From contig CAZIOT010000007.1 of the NCBI GenBank assembly GCA_964540965.1, positions 1 to 64,000 of the forward strand: a stretch of 64,000 nucleotides of DNA, in the 5' to 3' direction. The position numbers and the translations under genes are program-made. The stretch is from JADYZU01 sp964540965 (GTDB lineage Bacteria; Pseudomonadota; Alphaproteobacteria; Rhodobacterales; Rhodobacteraceae). The notes beneath the pieces are model-generated. The model did not search any database. It was not told the DNA's origin and saw only the letters and a program-made list of their open reading frames with translations. Of the stretch, positions 17,098 to 25,301 are shown piece after piece; positions within the stretch are counted from its first letter, which is position 1; each line of letters opens with the position of its first letter.

Positions 17098-17823
17098 ATG
17101 GACAGGCTGCGGCTGATTGCGGGCGAGCGGACGGTGCAGGTCATGGCGGGGGTGGTGGCCCTTGCCGCGTTGTGGCTCGCGTGGCACGGGCCGGCTTGGG
17201 TCTGGCTGACGGTGCCCCTGGGTGTCATGGCGCAATGGGTCAACGAATACGGGCTGCACCGGCATGTGTTCCACATGGCGCCGCCGCGGCGGCAATGGGC
17301 CTTTGACCTGCTGTATCGCGCGCATTACGGCCATCATGACTTTCCGGCCAACCGGCCGCTGATGTTCGCGCCGATGTTCGTGGTGCTGCCGGTGCTGGTG
17401 GGGAATTTCCTGCTGCTCTGGGGCCTCTTTGCGCTGATCGGGCTGGCGCAGGCGCTGCCCTTGGCCGTGGCGGTGGTGCTGATCGGCGGCACGGCGACCT
17501 TCATCGGCTACGAATGGTTCCACACCACCGCCCATGCCGCCGGGAAGAAGGGCGCGCTCGGCCGGCGGGTGACCATGCTGCACAGCCAGCACCATTTCCG
17601 CGATTTCACCCGCTGGTTCCATGTCTCGCCCGGCGGCGAGGTCATCGACCGCGCTCTTGGCACCTCGATCAGCCGTGACGAATTGAAATCGCGGCAGCGG
17701 GTCGAGTTCATCACCACGCTGGGGCTGCGCCCCGACGATCCGCGGCTGGTCGCGGCGCGGGCGCGTTTTGCCGGTCGCTATGGGCTGAGTGCGGCCGAGA
17801 TCGCGGCGGCGGCACGAGTGTAG
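17098..17823 (+). CDS. Fatty acid hydroxylase / sterol desaturase family protein
   Basis: The 241-aa membrane protein has the di-iron histidine boxes of the superfamily: HRHVFH (about residue 59), HYGHH (about 78), EWFHTTAH (about 140) and HSQHH (about 162), separated by hydrophobic spans. It would hydroxylate or desaturate a lipid using O2. It is transcribed opposite to its neighbours alr and dnaB. A GGTGGG/CCCACC hairpin follows its stop and separates it from the convergent dnaB gene. Confidence 0.85.
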   Translation: MDRLRLIAGERTVQVMAGVVALAALWLAWHGPAWVWLTVPLGVMAQWVNEYGLHRHVFHMAPPRRQWAFDLLYRAHYGHHDFPANRPLMFAPMFVVLPVLVGNFLLLWGLFALIGLAQALPLAVAVVLIGGTATFIGYEWFHTTAHAAGKKGALGRRVTMLHSQHHFRDFTRWFHVSPGGEVIDRALGTSISRDELKSRQRVEFITTLGLRPDDPRLVAARARFAGRYGLSAAEIAAAARV

Positions 17824-17825
17824 GG

Positions 17826-17851
17826 GTAGGGTGGGTCAAGACCCACCTTAC
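17826..17851. repeat. GTAGGGTGGGTC/GACCCACCTTAC hairpin between convergent genes
   Basis: A near-perfect 26-base inverted repeat with a G-T pair sits between the convergent hydroxylase and dnaB genes. A related hairpin followed by CTACGGGG lies at 40574-40591, also between convergent genes. It may terminate transcription in both directions, but has no U-run. Confidence 0.6.
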
Positions 17852-17862
17852 GGGCGGCCGGC

Positions 17863-19359
17863 CTAATACCCCTCGCCGTCGCCCTGCCAGGCGCGGGCGA
17901 GGTTGCCAAAGCGGGTAAAGCGGCCTTCGAAACTGAGATCCACGGTGCCGATCGGGCCGTGGCGCTGCTTGCCGATGATGACCTCGGCCTTGCCATGGAC
18001 CCGCTCCATGTCCTGCTGCCATTGCGCCATCTTGTCCAACTCGTGTTCGCCCGGCTTTTCGCGTTCGCGGTAATATTCCTCGCGGAAGACGAACATCACC
18101 ACATCGGCGTCCTGTTCGATCGACCCCGATTCGCGCAGATCCGACAGTTGCGGGCGCTTGTCGTCGCGGTTTTCCACCTGCCGCGACAGCTGCGACAGGG
18201 CGATGACCGGGATGTTCAGTTCCTTGGCGATGGCCTTGAGCCCTTGGGTGATCTCGGACACTTCCTGCACCCGGTTGGCATCGCCGCCGCGGCCGGTGCC
18301 GCGCACCAGTTGCAGGTAGTCGATCATCAGCACGTCAAGGCCATGGGTGCGCTTGAGCCTGCGGGCACGGGCGGCCAACTGGCTGATCGGCAGCGCCGGG
18401 GTGTCGTCGATGAACAGGGGGCAGGCCTCGAGCGCCTTGGCCGCCTCGACAAAGCGGCGGAATTCGGCCTCGGTCATGTCGCCCTTGCGGATCTGTTCCG
18501 AAGGGATCTCCGCCGCCTCGGACAGGATACGCGCGGCAAGCTGTTCCGAGGACATTTCGAGCGAGAAGAAGCCGACCACGCCGCCGTCAACCGCGCCCTC
18601 GTGGCCGTCATGGCGGCGGCCCTTGCGATAGGCCTTGGCGATGTTGAAGGCGATGTTGGTGGCAAGCGAGGTCTTGCCCATCGACGGCCGCCCGGCAAGG
18701 ATCAGGAGGTCGGAGGGGTGCAGGCCGCCCAGCTTGCGGTCAAGATCGGTCAGCCCGGTCGAGACGCCGGCCAGCCCGCCATCGCGCTGGTAGGCGGCAT
18801 TGGCCACCTGCACGGCATCAGTGACCGCGCGCAGGAACGACACGAAGCCCGATTCGCTGCTGCCCTGTTCGGCCAGCTTGTAAAGCGCCTGTTCCGCCTC
18901 GACGATCTGTTCCTTGGGTTCGGACGCGACATCGACCCGCGCCGCCTTGGCGGAAATGTCCTGACCAAGGCGGATCAGTTCGCGGCGGATGGCGAGATCG
19001 TAGAGGATCTGCGCGTAATCCCGCGCGGCGAAGGCGGAAATCGCCGCGCCGGCAAGCCGCACCAGATAGGCCGGGCCGCCCAGCTCCTTGAGCCCCTCGT
19101 CCTCTTCCAGAAAAGCCTTGAGCGTCACCGGCGAGGCGAGCGCGTTCTTCTGGATGCGGGCGGCCGCGACCTCGTAGATGCGGGCGTGGACCGGGTCGAA
19201 GAAATGTTCCTTGCCGATGATCGCCGACACCCGGTCGAAGATGTCGTTGTTGGTCAGGATCGCGCCGAGAAGTTGCTGTTCGGCCTCGATCGAATGCGGC
19301 ATCTGGTCGGCGGGCGCGGGTTCAACCCCGGCGGCGCGGAATCCGGCGATTTCGTTCAT
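17863..19359 (-). CDS. dnaB: Replicative DNA helicase DnaB
   Basis: This 498-aa helicase has an N-terminal DnaB domain (MPHSIEAEQQLLGAILTNND) and a C-terminal RecA-like ATPase with Walker A GRPSMGKTSLATNIA, GFFSLEMSSEQLAARIL, Walker B LDVLMIDYLQLVRG and the IALSQLSRQVENR sensor motif. It unwinds DNA at the replication fork. Length fits the alphaproteobacterial family. Transcription runs away from pyrE, with 189 bases upstream. Confidence 0.97.
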   Translation of the reverse strand: MNEIAGFRAAGVEPAPADQMPHSIEAEQQLLGAILTNNDIFDRVSAIIGKEHFFDPVHARIYEVAAARIQKNALASPVTLKAFLEEDEGLKELGGPAYLVRLAGAAISAFAARDYAQILYDLAIRRELIRLGQDISAKAARVDVASEPKEQIVEAEQALYKLAEQGSSESGFVSFLRAVTDAVQVANAAYQRDGGLAGVSTGLTDLDRKLGGLHPSDLLILAGRPSMGKTSLATNIAFNIAKAYRKGRRHDGHEGAVDGGVVGFFSLEMSSEQLAARILSEAAEIPSEQIRKGDMTEAEFRRFVEAAKALEACPLFIDDTPALPISQLAARARRLKRTHGLDVLMIDYLQLVRGTGRGGDANRVQEVSEITQGLKAIAKELNIPVIALSQLSRQVENRDDKRPQLSDLRESGSIEQDADVVMFVFREEYYREREKPGEHELDKMAQWQQDMERVHGKAEVIIGKQRHGPIGTVDLSFEGRFTRFGNLARAWQGDGEGY

Positions 19360-19548
19360 GATCCTGCCTGCGTCTGGGATACCGGGCGGGCGCCGCCCGA
19401 ATCCTTACCCTGTCGTTCAAGCCCCCCTGTTACCCGCAGCGGGAGGCGAAGCGCAAATTGTATAAACCTGTGGGCAACCGCGGCGGGCCGGGCGCGCACC
19501 GCCAGATGATGCGGCAGAGCCGGGCGGTTCGTCAATCCGTAGGGGCGG

Positions 19549-20226
19549 TCAAGCGTGGGCGGCGGACCAGGCCAGCGGATCGCCCAGATAGTTTTCCACC
19601 TCGGCCAGGGTGCCTGTGTCAAAGGCGGCGCGGTCACGGGCGGCGGCCAGCACGTCCCACCAGGTGCAGAGGTGATGCAGGCGGACCCCTTCGGCGGCAA
19701 GCGATTCGGTGACGCCGGGGAAGATGCCGTAGTAGAAGATCACCGCGGTATGGCCGCAGGTGGCGCCGGTTTCGCGGATCGCGTTGACGAAGCTCACCTT
19801 CGATCCGCCGTCGGTGGTCAGATCCTCGACCAGCAGCACGCGGTCGCCGTCTTTCATCACGCCTTCGATGCGGGCGTTGCGGCCATAGCCCTTGGGTTTC
19901 TTGCGGACATAGGTCATCGGCAGCGCCAGGCGTTCCGCCACCAGCGCGGCAAAGGGGATGCCCGCCGTCTCGCCGCCGGCGATGTTGTCAAAGGCCTCGA
20001 ACCCGGCGTCGCGCAGCACGGTGACGGTCAGGAAATCCATCAGCACCGACCGGATGCGCGGATAGGAGATGAGCTTGCGGCAGTCGATATAGGTCGGCGC
20101 CTTCTTGCCGCTGGCATGGGTAAAGGGCTCGGCCGCGTTGAAATGGACGGCGCCGATGTCGAGGAGCATGCCGGCCGTGAGCCGGGCGATCTCGTCTTTG
20201 GGCGGGAAGGAGGAGGGGATCATCAT
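19549..20226 (-). CDS. pyrE: Orotate phosphoribosyltransferase
   Basis: This 225-aa enzyme converts orotate plus PRPP to OMP. Visible are the PRPP-binding motif VLLVEDLTTDGGSKV (about residue 126), YIDCRKLISYPRIRS, FDNIAGGETAGIPFAALVAE and the catalytic loop YVRKKPKGYGRNA. The start is ATGATG at 20226, with GAGG a few bases upstream. The frame stays open further upstream, but that part is only antisense-like sequence of pyrC coding. It is downstream of pyrC, with a paired-palindrome element in the 59-base gap. Confidence 0.95.
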   Translation of the reverse strand: MMIPSSFPPKDEIARLTAGMLLDIGAVHFNAAEPFTHASGKKAPTYIDCRKLISYPRIRSVLMDFLTVTVLRDAGFEAFDNIAGGETAGIPFAALVAERLALPMTYVRKKPKGYGRNARIEGVMKDGDRVLLVEDLTTDGGSKVSFVNAIRETGATCGHTAVIFYYGIFPGVTESLAAEGVRLHHLCTWWDVLAAARDRAAFDTGTLAEVENYLGDPLAWSAAHA

Positions 20227-20240
20227 GGCCTCGTGAGCGG

Positions 20241-20289
20241 CGAAAATTCGCGAATTTTCGGGGCGCGCTGAAATTTCGCGAAATTTCAG
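20241..20289. repeat. Paired-palindrome intergenic repeat, copy 2
   Basis: CGAAAATTCGCGAATTTTCG (20241-20260) is a perfect 20-bp palindrome. After GGGCGCG comes a perfect 22-bp palindrome (20268-20289) with arms CTGAAATTTCG/CGAAATTTCAG. Layout and linker match copy 1 at 8035-8084. It fills most of the pyrC-pyrE gap and could form two adjacent hairpins in the pyrCE transcript. Confidence 0.75.
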
Positions 20290-21323
20290 GCGGGTTGCCA
20301 GTGCAGCGGAAAGCCGGGGTCGAACACCGTCACCGGGCCGTCGCCGGTGTCGATCCGGGCGGGATAGTCCACAGGGGCGCCCCTGGTCAGCGTGATCCGC
20401 GCCTCGTTCGGCGGCAGGCGGTAGAAGGCGGGGCCATTGAGCGAGGTGAACGCCTCGAGCCGGTCGAGCGCGCCTTCGCGGTCGAATACCTCGGCCAGGC
20501 AGGACAGCGTATTGGGTGCGGTAAAGCAGCCGGCGCAGCCGCAGGGCAACAGCTTGTTGGCATCGGTATGGGGCGCCGAATCGGTGCCGAGGAAATAACA
20601 GGCGGCGCCCGAGGTCGCCGCGCGGACCAGCGCCTGACGATGGCTTTCGCGCTTGGCGACCGGCAGGCAGTAGTAATGCGGCCTGATCCCGCCGGCGAGA
20701 ATCGCATTGCGGTTGATAATCAGGTGATGGGTGGTGATCGTCGCCGCCAGATCGGGGCCGCCGGCGGCGGCATAGGCGGCGCCCTCGGCCGTCGTGATAT
20801 GTTCCATCACCACGCGCAGGCCGGGGGTGCGGGCGCGCAGGGGGGCCAGCACGCGGTCGATGAACACCGCCTCGCGGTCGAAGATGTCGATCTCGGGGTC
20901 GGTCACCTCGCCATGGACGCACAGCGGCATGCCGATCCGGGCCATGCGGTCAAGCACCGGCTGCACCCGGGCGAAATCGCGCACGCCGGAATGCGAATTG
21001 GTGGTGGCGCCGGCGGGATAAAGCTTGACCGCATGGGCGATGCCCTGGGCATGGGCGCGGGCGACATCCTCGGGGTCGGTTTCCTCGGTCAGATAGAGCG
21101 TCATCAGCGGCGTGAAATCGGCGCCGGCGGGCAGGGCGGCCAGGATGCGGTCGCGATAGGCCGCGGCCTGCGCCGCGGTCACCACCGGCGGCACAAGGTT
21201 CGGCATGACGATGGCGCGGGCGAAATGCGCGGCGGAATGCGGCAGCACGGCGGCCAGCATGGCGCCGTCGCGCAGATGCAGGTGCCAGTCGTCGGGGCGG
21301 CGGATCGTCAGGCTCTGGGTCAT
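20286..21323 (-). CDS. pyrC: Dihydroorotase
   Basis: This 345-aa zinc enzyme of the E. coli PyrC type cyclises carbamoyl aspartate in pyrimidine synthesis. It shows WHLHLRDGAML (HxH ligands, residues 13-18), the carboxylated lysine in AHAVKLYPAGATTNS, MPLCVHGEVTD, VVMEHITTAEGA and FFLGTDSAPH-type (YFLGTDSAPHTDANK) ligands. The ATG at 21323 gives the usual size (E. coli 348 aa). Its last 4 codons overlap the edge of the paired palindrome. It should be co-transcribed with pyrE. Confidence 0.95.
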   Translation of the reverse strand: MTQSLTIRRPDDWHLHLRDGAMLAAVLPHSAAHFARAIVMPNLVPPVVTAAQAAAYRDRILAALPAGADFTPLMTLYLTEETDPEDVARAHAQGIAHAVKLYPAGATTNSHSGVRDFARVQPVLDRMARIGMPLCVHGEVTDPEIDIFDREAVFIDRVLAPLRARTPGLRVVMEHITTAEGAAYAAAGGPDLAATITTHHLIINRNAILAGGIRPHYYCLPVAKRESHRQALVRAATSGAACYFLGTDSAPHTDANKLLPCGCAGCFTAPNTLSCLAEVFDREGALDRLEAFTSLNGPAFYRLPPNEARITLTRGAPVDYPARIDTGDGPVTVFDPGFPLHWQPA

Positions 21324-21428
21324 GTTCCTCGCGCTATCACAGGGCCGCGCGCGGTGCCACAGGCTCTTGCGGCGATGCAGCGACAGCGCGATAGTCGCGG
21401 CATCGCACAGGCAACGGGGATGCGCGTC

Positions 21429-21713
21429 ATGTGGGCTTTCATTCTGGCGGTCATCGCCGGTTTTCTGGTCGGCCCGGCAGAGGAGCCGCTGGCGCGGCCG
21501 GTGGCGCGGCTGATCGCGCCGGTGGTCAAGATCGACCCGGCCGAAATGCGGCTGCTGAGCTTTGCCATCCTGATGCTGATCGTCGGCGTCCTGGCCGAAC
21601 TTCTGCATTCCGGATCGACTTTCTGGGTGATCCTCGGGGGGGTCATCGGCCTGTTCGCGATGCGCATCTACGCATTCGTGAAGGCGAAGATCGACAACCG
21701 CGAGGGGCTTTAG
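21429..21713 (+). CDS. Small three-helix membrane protein
   Basis: This 94-aa protein has three hydrophobic segments (WAFILAVIAGFLVG, LLSFAILMLIVGVLAELL, FWVILGGVIGLFAMRIYAFV) and a short basic tail. I do not recognise the family. ACGGGGA lies 8 bases before the ATG at 21429; an ATG at 21420 would add three residues. It is divergent from pyrC, 105 bases away. The much longer open frame upstream on this strand is antisense to pyrC. Confidence 0.6.
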   Translation: MWAFILAVIAGFLVGPAEEPLARPVARLIAPVVKIDPAEMRLLSFAILMLIVGVLAELLHSGSTFWVILGGVIGLFAMRIYAFVKAKIDNREGL

Positions 21714-21775
21714 GCTAGGCAAAGCATCGCTTTGCGGTCCAGAATGGGGCATCCCATTCGGACCACAGGTGATTC

Positions 21776-22417
21776 ATGCGCGCTTTCCTGACCTCTGCCA
21801 TTCTGGCACTCGCGGCTTCGCCCGCCTTTTCGCAATGCCTGACCAGTGCCGATCTGGCACAGGGCATCACCGTCACCTTCCAGAGCGGTGACCACACCAC
21901 CACGCGGTCGATGCCGGACGGGTCGCTGCAGGTCGACGAATCCTATGCCAACGGCAATCCGACCATCCGCTTCACCGCCTGGAAGGGCGTCTATTTCACC
22001 GAGGAATTCGAGCTTGGCGCCGATGGCGCGCCGGTGCCCGGCACCCGGCTGGTGATCGAGTTTCCGGTCACCCCGGCCAAGCTGCCGGTGCCGGCGGCCG
22101 GTGGCAGCTGGAGCGGCAACACCACCAACGTCTTCTCGGATGGCTATCGCCGGCCCGAAGCGACGACGATCACCTTTGCGGCCGGGGCGCCGATCACCCT
22201 GTCGGGCTGCACCTATGACACGGTCGCCTCGACCCTGCGCTACGACTGGGGGCAGGAGGGCGGGCTGACGCTGCACTATCTGTATCTGCCACAGGTCGGC
22301 CTGGCCATCCTGCAGGACAATCAGTTCGACGGCGAGGCGATGTCGACCACGCTCGCCGTGGCGATGGAGCCGGGAATCGCGACGGCGCCGATTCAGGTGC
22401 CGGTGCCGACGAAATAG
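21776..22417 (+). CDS. Secreted hypothetical protein
   Basis: The 213-aa protein starts with a clear Sec signal peptide (MRAFLTSAILALAASPAFS, cleavage near residue 19-20). The mature part begins QCLTSADLAQGITVTF and is beta-rich with two cysteines (CLTSAD, LSGCTYDT), possibly forming a disulphide in the periplasm. No enzymatic motif is visible and I do not recognise the family. It converges with the next gene, with 3 bases between stops. Confidence 0.65.
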   Translation: MRAFLTSAILALAASPAFSQCLTSADLAQGITVTFQSGDHTTTRSMPDGSLQVDESYANGNPTIRFTAWKGVYFTEEFELGADGAPVPGTRLVIEFPVTPAKLPVPAAGGSWSGNTTNVFSDGYRRPEATTITFAAGAPITLSGCTYDTVASTLRYDWGQEGGLTLHYLYLPQVGLAILQDNQFDGEAMSTTLAVAMEPGIATAPIQVPVPTK

Positions 22418-22420
22418 CGC

Positions 22421-23344
22421 CTATTCGGCGGCTTCGGTCACCCGCATCTCGGCCAGCTTGCGTTCGTAGAGGGCCGAGTCGCGGGTGTTCAGGCCATGGG
22501 CGCAGAGGTGGCGGATCAGCCCGGGCCGATTCGCGACCTCGAGCTTTTTCAGCAGGATGCGCAGATAGGCCGCGTTCTGGCGCCGCGCCCGCCACAGCCG
22601 GCCAAAGGCGGCGTGGTCAAGCGCGCCCGACATGGCGGCGGCGATCAGGTCGGCGGTCAACGCCATCGAATCGAAGGCGGTTTCGGTGCGCGGACCGGCC
22701 CAGGTGGCGCGGTGGACCGTGACATTCGGCCTTGTGTAAAGCGCGGCATGGATCGCATCGGGCGCGATCATCGGATCGATGACGATATCGACCTTGCGGG
22801 CGGCGTCGATCATGTCGGGACCATAGCCGTAGCGCGAGGTGAAGTCGCGCCGGCGGCTTTCGGGAAACCTCTTGTCCCAGCCGGCGATGGCCGGGGTCAG
22901 CGTCGCCTGCGGCCGGAACAGCAGAACCCGTGCGCCCGGCGCCGCCACCGACAGGCTGGCCGCGGCATAGCCCGACGGGCCGGCGCCGTAGAACAGCACG
23001 CGGCCGAAATCCTCGAAGAATCCGTCGTCGGTCAGCCGGTCGAAGGTGCCCCAGACCGCACGGTCACGGAACCAGGTCTCGCCCTCGGACAGGAAGGCCA
23101 TCAAGGACCAGCCGTGCCGCGCCGCAAGGTCAAGTCCGCGCGGCCGCGCGCCGGGCATCCGCCGGGCCGCGTCGACGGTTTCGAAGGTCACCAGAAGGTC
23201 GCGGCCAGCGTCGATGAACAGGCTGGAATGATGCCGGCCGATGCGTTCGAAATGGCCGTGCTCCTCGCCCAGGGCGTCGATCCTGTCGAACCAGTCGTCG
23301 GCTTCAAGGCCTGAAAGGTCGGCGGTAAGGTCGGGCAGCGTCAT
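22421..23344 (-). CDS. Conserved alphaproteobacterial protein of unknown function
   Basis: This 307-aa protein has a central GRVLFYGAGPSGYAAASLSV segment followed by VLLFRPQATLTPAIAGWDKRF and FTSRYGYGPDMIDAARK. The pattern suggests an alpha/beta fold with a serine-hydrolase-like elbow, but no full triad can be read. I recall relatives in Rhodobacterales labelled phosphoadenosine phosphosulfate reductase; I see no motif supporting that. The ATG at 23344 has AAGGA about 8 bases upstream; the extension to 23524 lacks such support. Confidence 0.55.
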   Translation of the reverse strand: MTLPDLTADLSGLEADDWFDRIDALGEEHGHFERIGRHHSSLFIDAGRDLLVTFETVDAARRMPGARPRGLDLAARHGWSLMAFLSEGETWFRDRAVWGTFDRLTDDGFFEDFGRVLFYGAGPSGYAAASLSVAAPGARVLLFRPQATLTPAIAGWDKRFPESRRRDFTSRYGYGPDMIDAARKVDIVIDPMIAPDAIHAALYTRPNVTVHRATWAGPRTETAFDSMALTADLIAAAMSGALDHAAFGRLWRARRQNAAYLRILLKKLEVANRPGLIRHLCAHGLNTRDSALYERKLAEMRVTEAAE

Positions 23345-23801
23345 CGAAATGTCCTTGGCGTCGCAGGCTCGGCACGTTGTCACCCTCGTTTGAGGCGAAA
23401 TTGCGCGGTCCTCGGGCGGATCGGGGGCTTTGCGTTTCGCTGCCCGCAACGGTCCGTTCCGCAGAATGCCCGCAAGCCGGTCCGGGCAGGATCGGGCCGC
23501 CTGTGCAGAGGGTGACGTCCGCAAGATCTATCATGCGCGGCCGCATGGGGAAACTGCCGGGATGGGCGCGAATGCCGCGGCCCGCGCCGGGAAGGCACCC
23601 AATCACCGGCTTTGCCGGGGCATTGTTTCGCGGGCAAGGCCAACAAGGTTAATGCCGCGCGCGGGCGATCAGGTGAGGGAATCCTGACCTGTTATCCGAT
23701 AGCCAGCGAAAGCGGTTGACTTGCACGAGGCGGATCCATGACGGTCCTCGCGACCGGGCGGGCCGGGGAAGGCCACCCGTATTTTCAGAGAGGAGAGCAT
23801 T
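23345..23801. other. 457-base intergenic region without a convincing gene
   Basis: Short open frames exist on both strands but none has both a Shine-Dalgarno site and gene-like composition. The region should hold the promoters of the two divergent flanking genes. A TTGACT at 23718-23723 and GAGAGGAGAG just before 23802 belong to the secreted-protein gene. I see no RNA gene. Confidence 0.5.
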
Positions 23802-24272
23802 GTGATCCGTAACACCCTTGCTGCCGCCGCCGTGGCAGCCGCCGCTGTTCTGGCCCCGCTTGCCGCCGCCGCCTGCCCGAACTGGCAGGCAGCCCCGACC
23901 TTTGGGTCGATCGAACTGTGGGCCGGCTTCACCCCCGACCCCTATGTCCGCAACATCACCGCCGGCGGCACGCAGAACCTGGCCTCGTGCGGGCTGAATG
24001 CGGCGGGCTTTGTGCCCACGTCGCCCGACTTTGACCTGTACTGGAACGGATCGTCGGCGCAGCTGACCATTGCCGTCACCTCGCGCGCGGATGCCGTGCT
24101 GCTGATCAACGCGCCGGACGGCAGCTGGTATTACAGCGACGACTACCGCGGCTCGGATCCGGCGGTGACGTTCTACAACCCGCAACAGGGTCTTTATGAC
24201 ATCTGGATCGGCTCGTATGACGGGTCGCGCCGCAATCCGGGGCAATTGATCGTCACCGAACTGGCCTGGTGA
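23802..24272 (+). CDS. Secreted hypothetical protein
   Basis: This 156-aa protein begins at a GTG preceded by GAGAGGAGAG. It has an Ala-rich signal peptide (to about residue 24, VLAPLAAAA). The mature part is rich in aromatic residues and Asp (FDLYWNGSSAQLTIAV, DGSWYYSDDYRGSDP, GLYDIWIGSYDG). This suggests a small beta-sandwich, like pre-peptidase C-terminal-type domains that show a YDIWVGSYD-like strand. Two cysteines could form a disulphide. Function is unknown. Confidence 0.65.
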   Translation: MIRNTLAAAAVAAAAVLAPLAAAACPNWQAAPTFGSIELWAGFTPDPYVRNITAGGTQNLASCGLNAAGFVPTSPDFDLYWNGSSAQLTIAVTSRADAVLLINAPDGSWYYSDDYRGSDPAVTFYNPQQGLYDIWIGSYDGSRRNPGQLIVTELAW

Positions 24273-24329
24273 TTTCAGTCCTGTCCTTGGCCTCCGGCAC
24301 GCCCTAGACTGCGGGCCGGAGGGCAGGGC

Positions 24330-25301
24330 ATGGACGGACACGAGGATTTGCCGCGCCTGGCGCTGGACTGGCACCGCGCCGGGCGAGGCGTTGCGATTGC
24401 GACGGTCGTGGAAACCTGGGGCTCGGCGCCGCGGCAGGCCGGCAGCCTCTTGGTGGTGGACCGCGACGGGCAGATGGCCGGTTCCGTCTCGGGCGGTTGC
24501 GTCGAGGGCGCCGTGGTCGAAGAGGCGATGGCGGCGATTGCCGATGGCACGCCGCGGCTTCTGGATTTCGGCGTCAGTGACGAGACCGCCTTTGCCGTCG
24601 GGCTGGCCTGTGGCGGTCGCATCCGCGTGCTGGTCGATCCGGTGGGCGGCAGCCTGCCCGAGGCCCTGCTGGCCGATCTGGTCGCCGCCCGCGCCGCGCG
24701 CGAGCCCGTGGCCGTCGTCGCGAATATCGACGGGCCGGGGCGCTGGCTGGCCCGGCCGCCGGATCATCCCGACCGTTTCCGCCAGGACCGCAGCGGGGTC
24801 GAGGAAGACGGGCTGACCTTTGTCGCCGTCCACAACCCGCCCCTGCGGCTGATCGTCGTCGGCGCGGTGCATATCGCGCAATTCCTGCTGCCGATGGCGC
24901 GGGCCTGTGGCTATGACCCGGTGCTGGTCGATCCGCGTTCTGCCTTCGGTTCGGCCATGCGCTTTCCCGGCGAAACCATCGTCGAGGATTGGCCGGACGA
25001 GGCCCTGGCCGCGCGGCCGCCCGATTCGCGCACCGCGGTGGTGACGCTGACCCATGACCCCAAGCTGGACGATCCGGCGATCATGGCGACCCTGCGTTCG
25101 GACGCCTTCTATCTTGGCTGTCTCGGTTCGCGCCGGACCCATGCCAAGCGGGTGGAGCGGCTGGCAGCGGCGGGGTTTTCCGCGCAGGAAACGGCGCGCA
25201 TCCACGCGCCGGTCGGACTGGACATCGGGGCGATCAGCCCGGCGGAAGTCGCCGTTTCCGTCATGGCGCAGATCACCGCCACATTGCGCAGTCGCGAATG
25301 A
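24330..25301 (+). CDS. XdhC-family molybdenum hydroxylase maturation factor
   Basis: The 323-aa protein shows the XdhC/CoxF signature: VETWGSAPRQAGSLLVV and SVSGGCVEGAVVEEAM near the start, a Rossmann segment LIVVGAVHIAQFLLPMA in the middle, and YLGCLGSRRTHAKRVERL near the end. XdhC binds molybdenum cofactor and promotes its sulfuration and insertion into xanthine or CO dehydrogenase-type enzymes. It overlaps the next gene, a molybdopterin-binding protein, by 4 bases. No hydroxylase subunit gene is in the window. Confidence 0.9.
   Translation: MDGHEDLPRLALDWHRAGRGVAIATVVETWGSAPRQAGSLLVVDRDGQMAGSVSGGCVEGAVVEEAMAAIADGTPRLLDFGVSDETAFAVGLACGGRIRVLVDPVGGSLPEALLADLVAARAAREPVAVVANIDGPGRWLARPPDHPDRFRQDRSGVEEDGLTFVAVHNPPLRLIVVGAVHIAQFLLPMARACGYDPVLVDPRSAFGSAMRFPGETIVEDWPDEALAARPPDSRTAVVTLTHDPKLDDPAIMATLRSDAFYLGCLGSRRTHAKRVERLAAAGFSAQETARIHAPVGLDIGAISPAEVAVSVMAQITATLRSRE

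Noticed and set aside
19441..19480. DnaA box or promoter in front of dnaB (TTGCCCACA, TTATACAAT)
   Set aside because: Only 7 of 9 positions match the DnaA box and no -35 box sits at proper spacing from the A/T-rich hexamer.
19549..20922. A 457-aa pyrE-containing protein read as a fusion
   Set aside because: Only the last 225 residues are OMP synthesis enzyme; the first part is another frame of pyrC. ATGATG with GAGG at 20226 gives the normal PyrE length.
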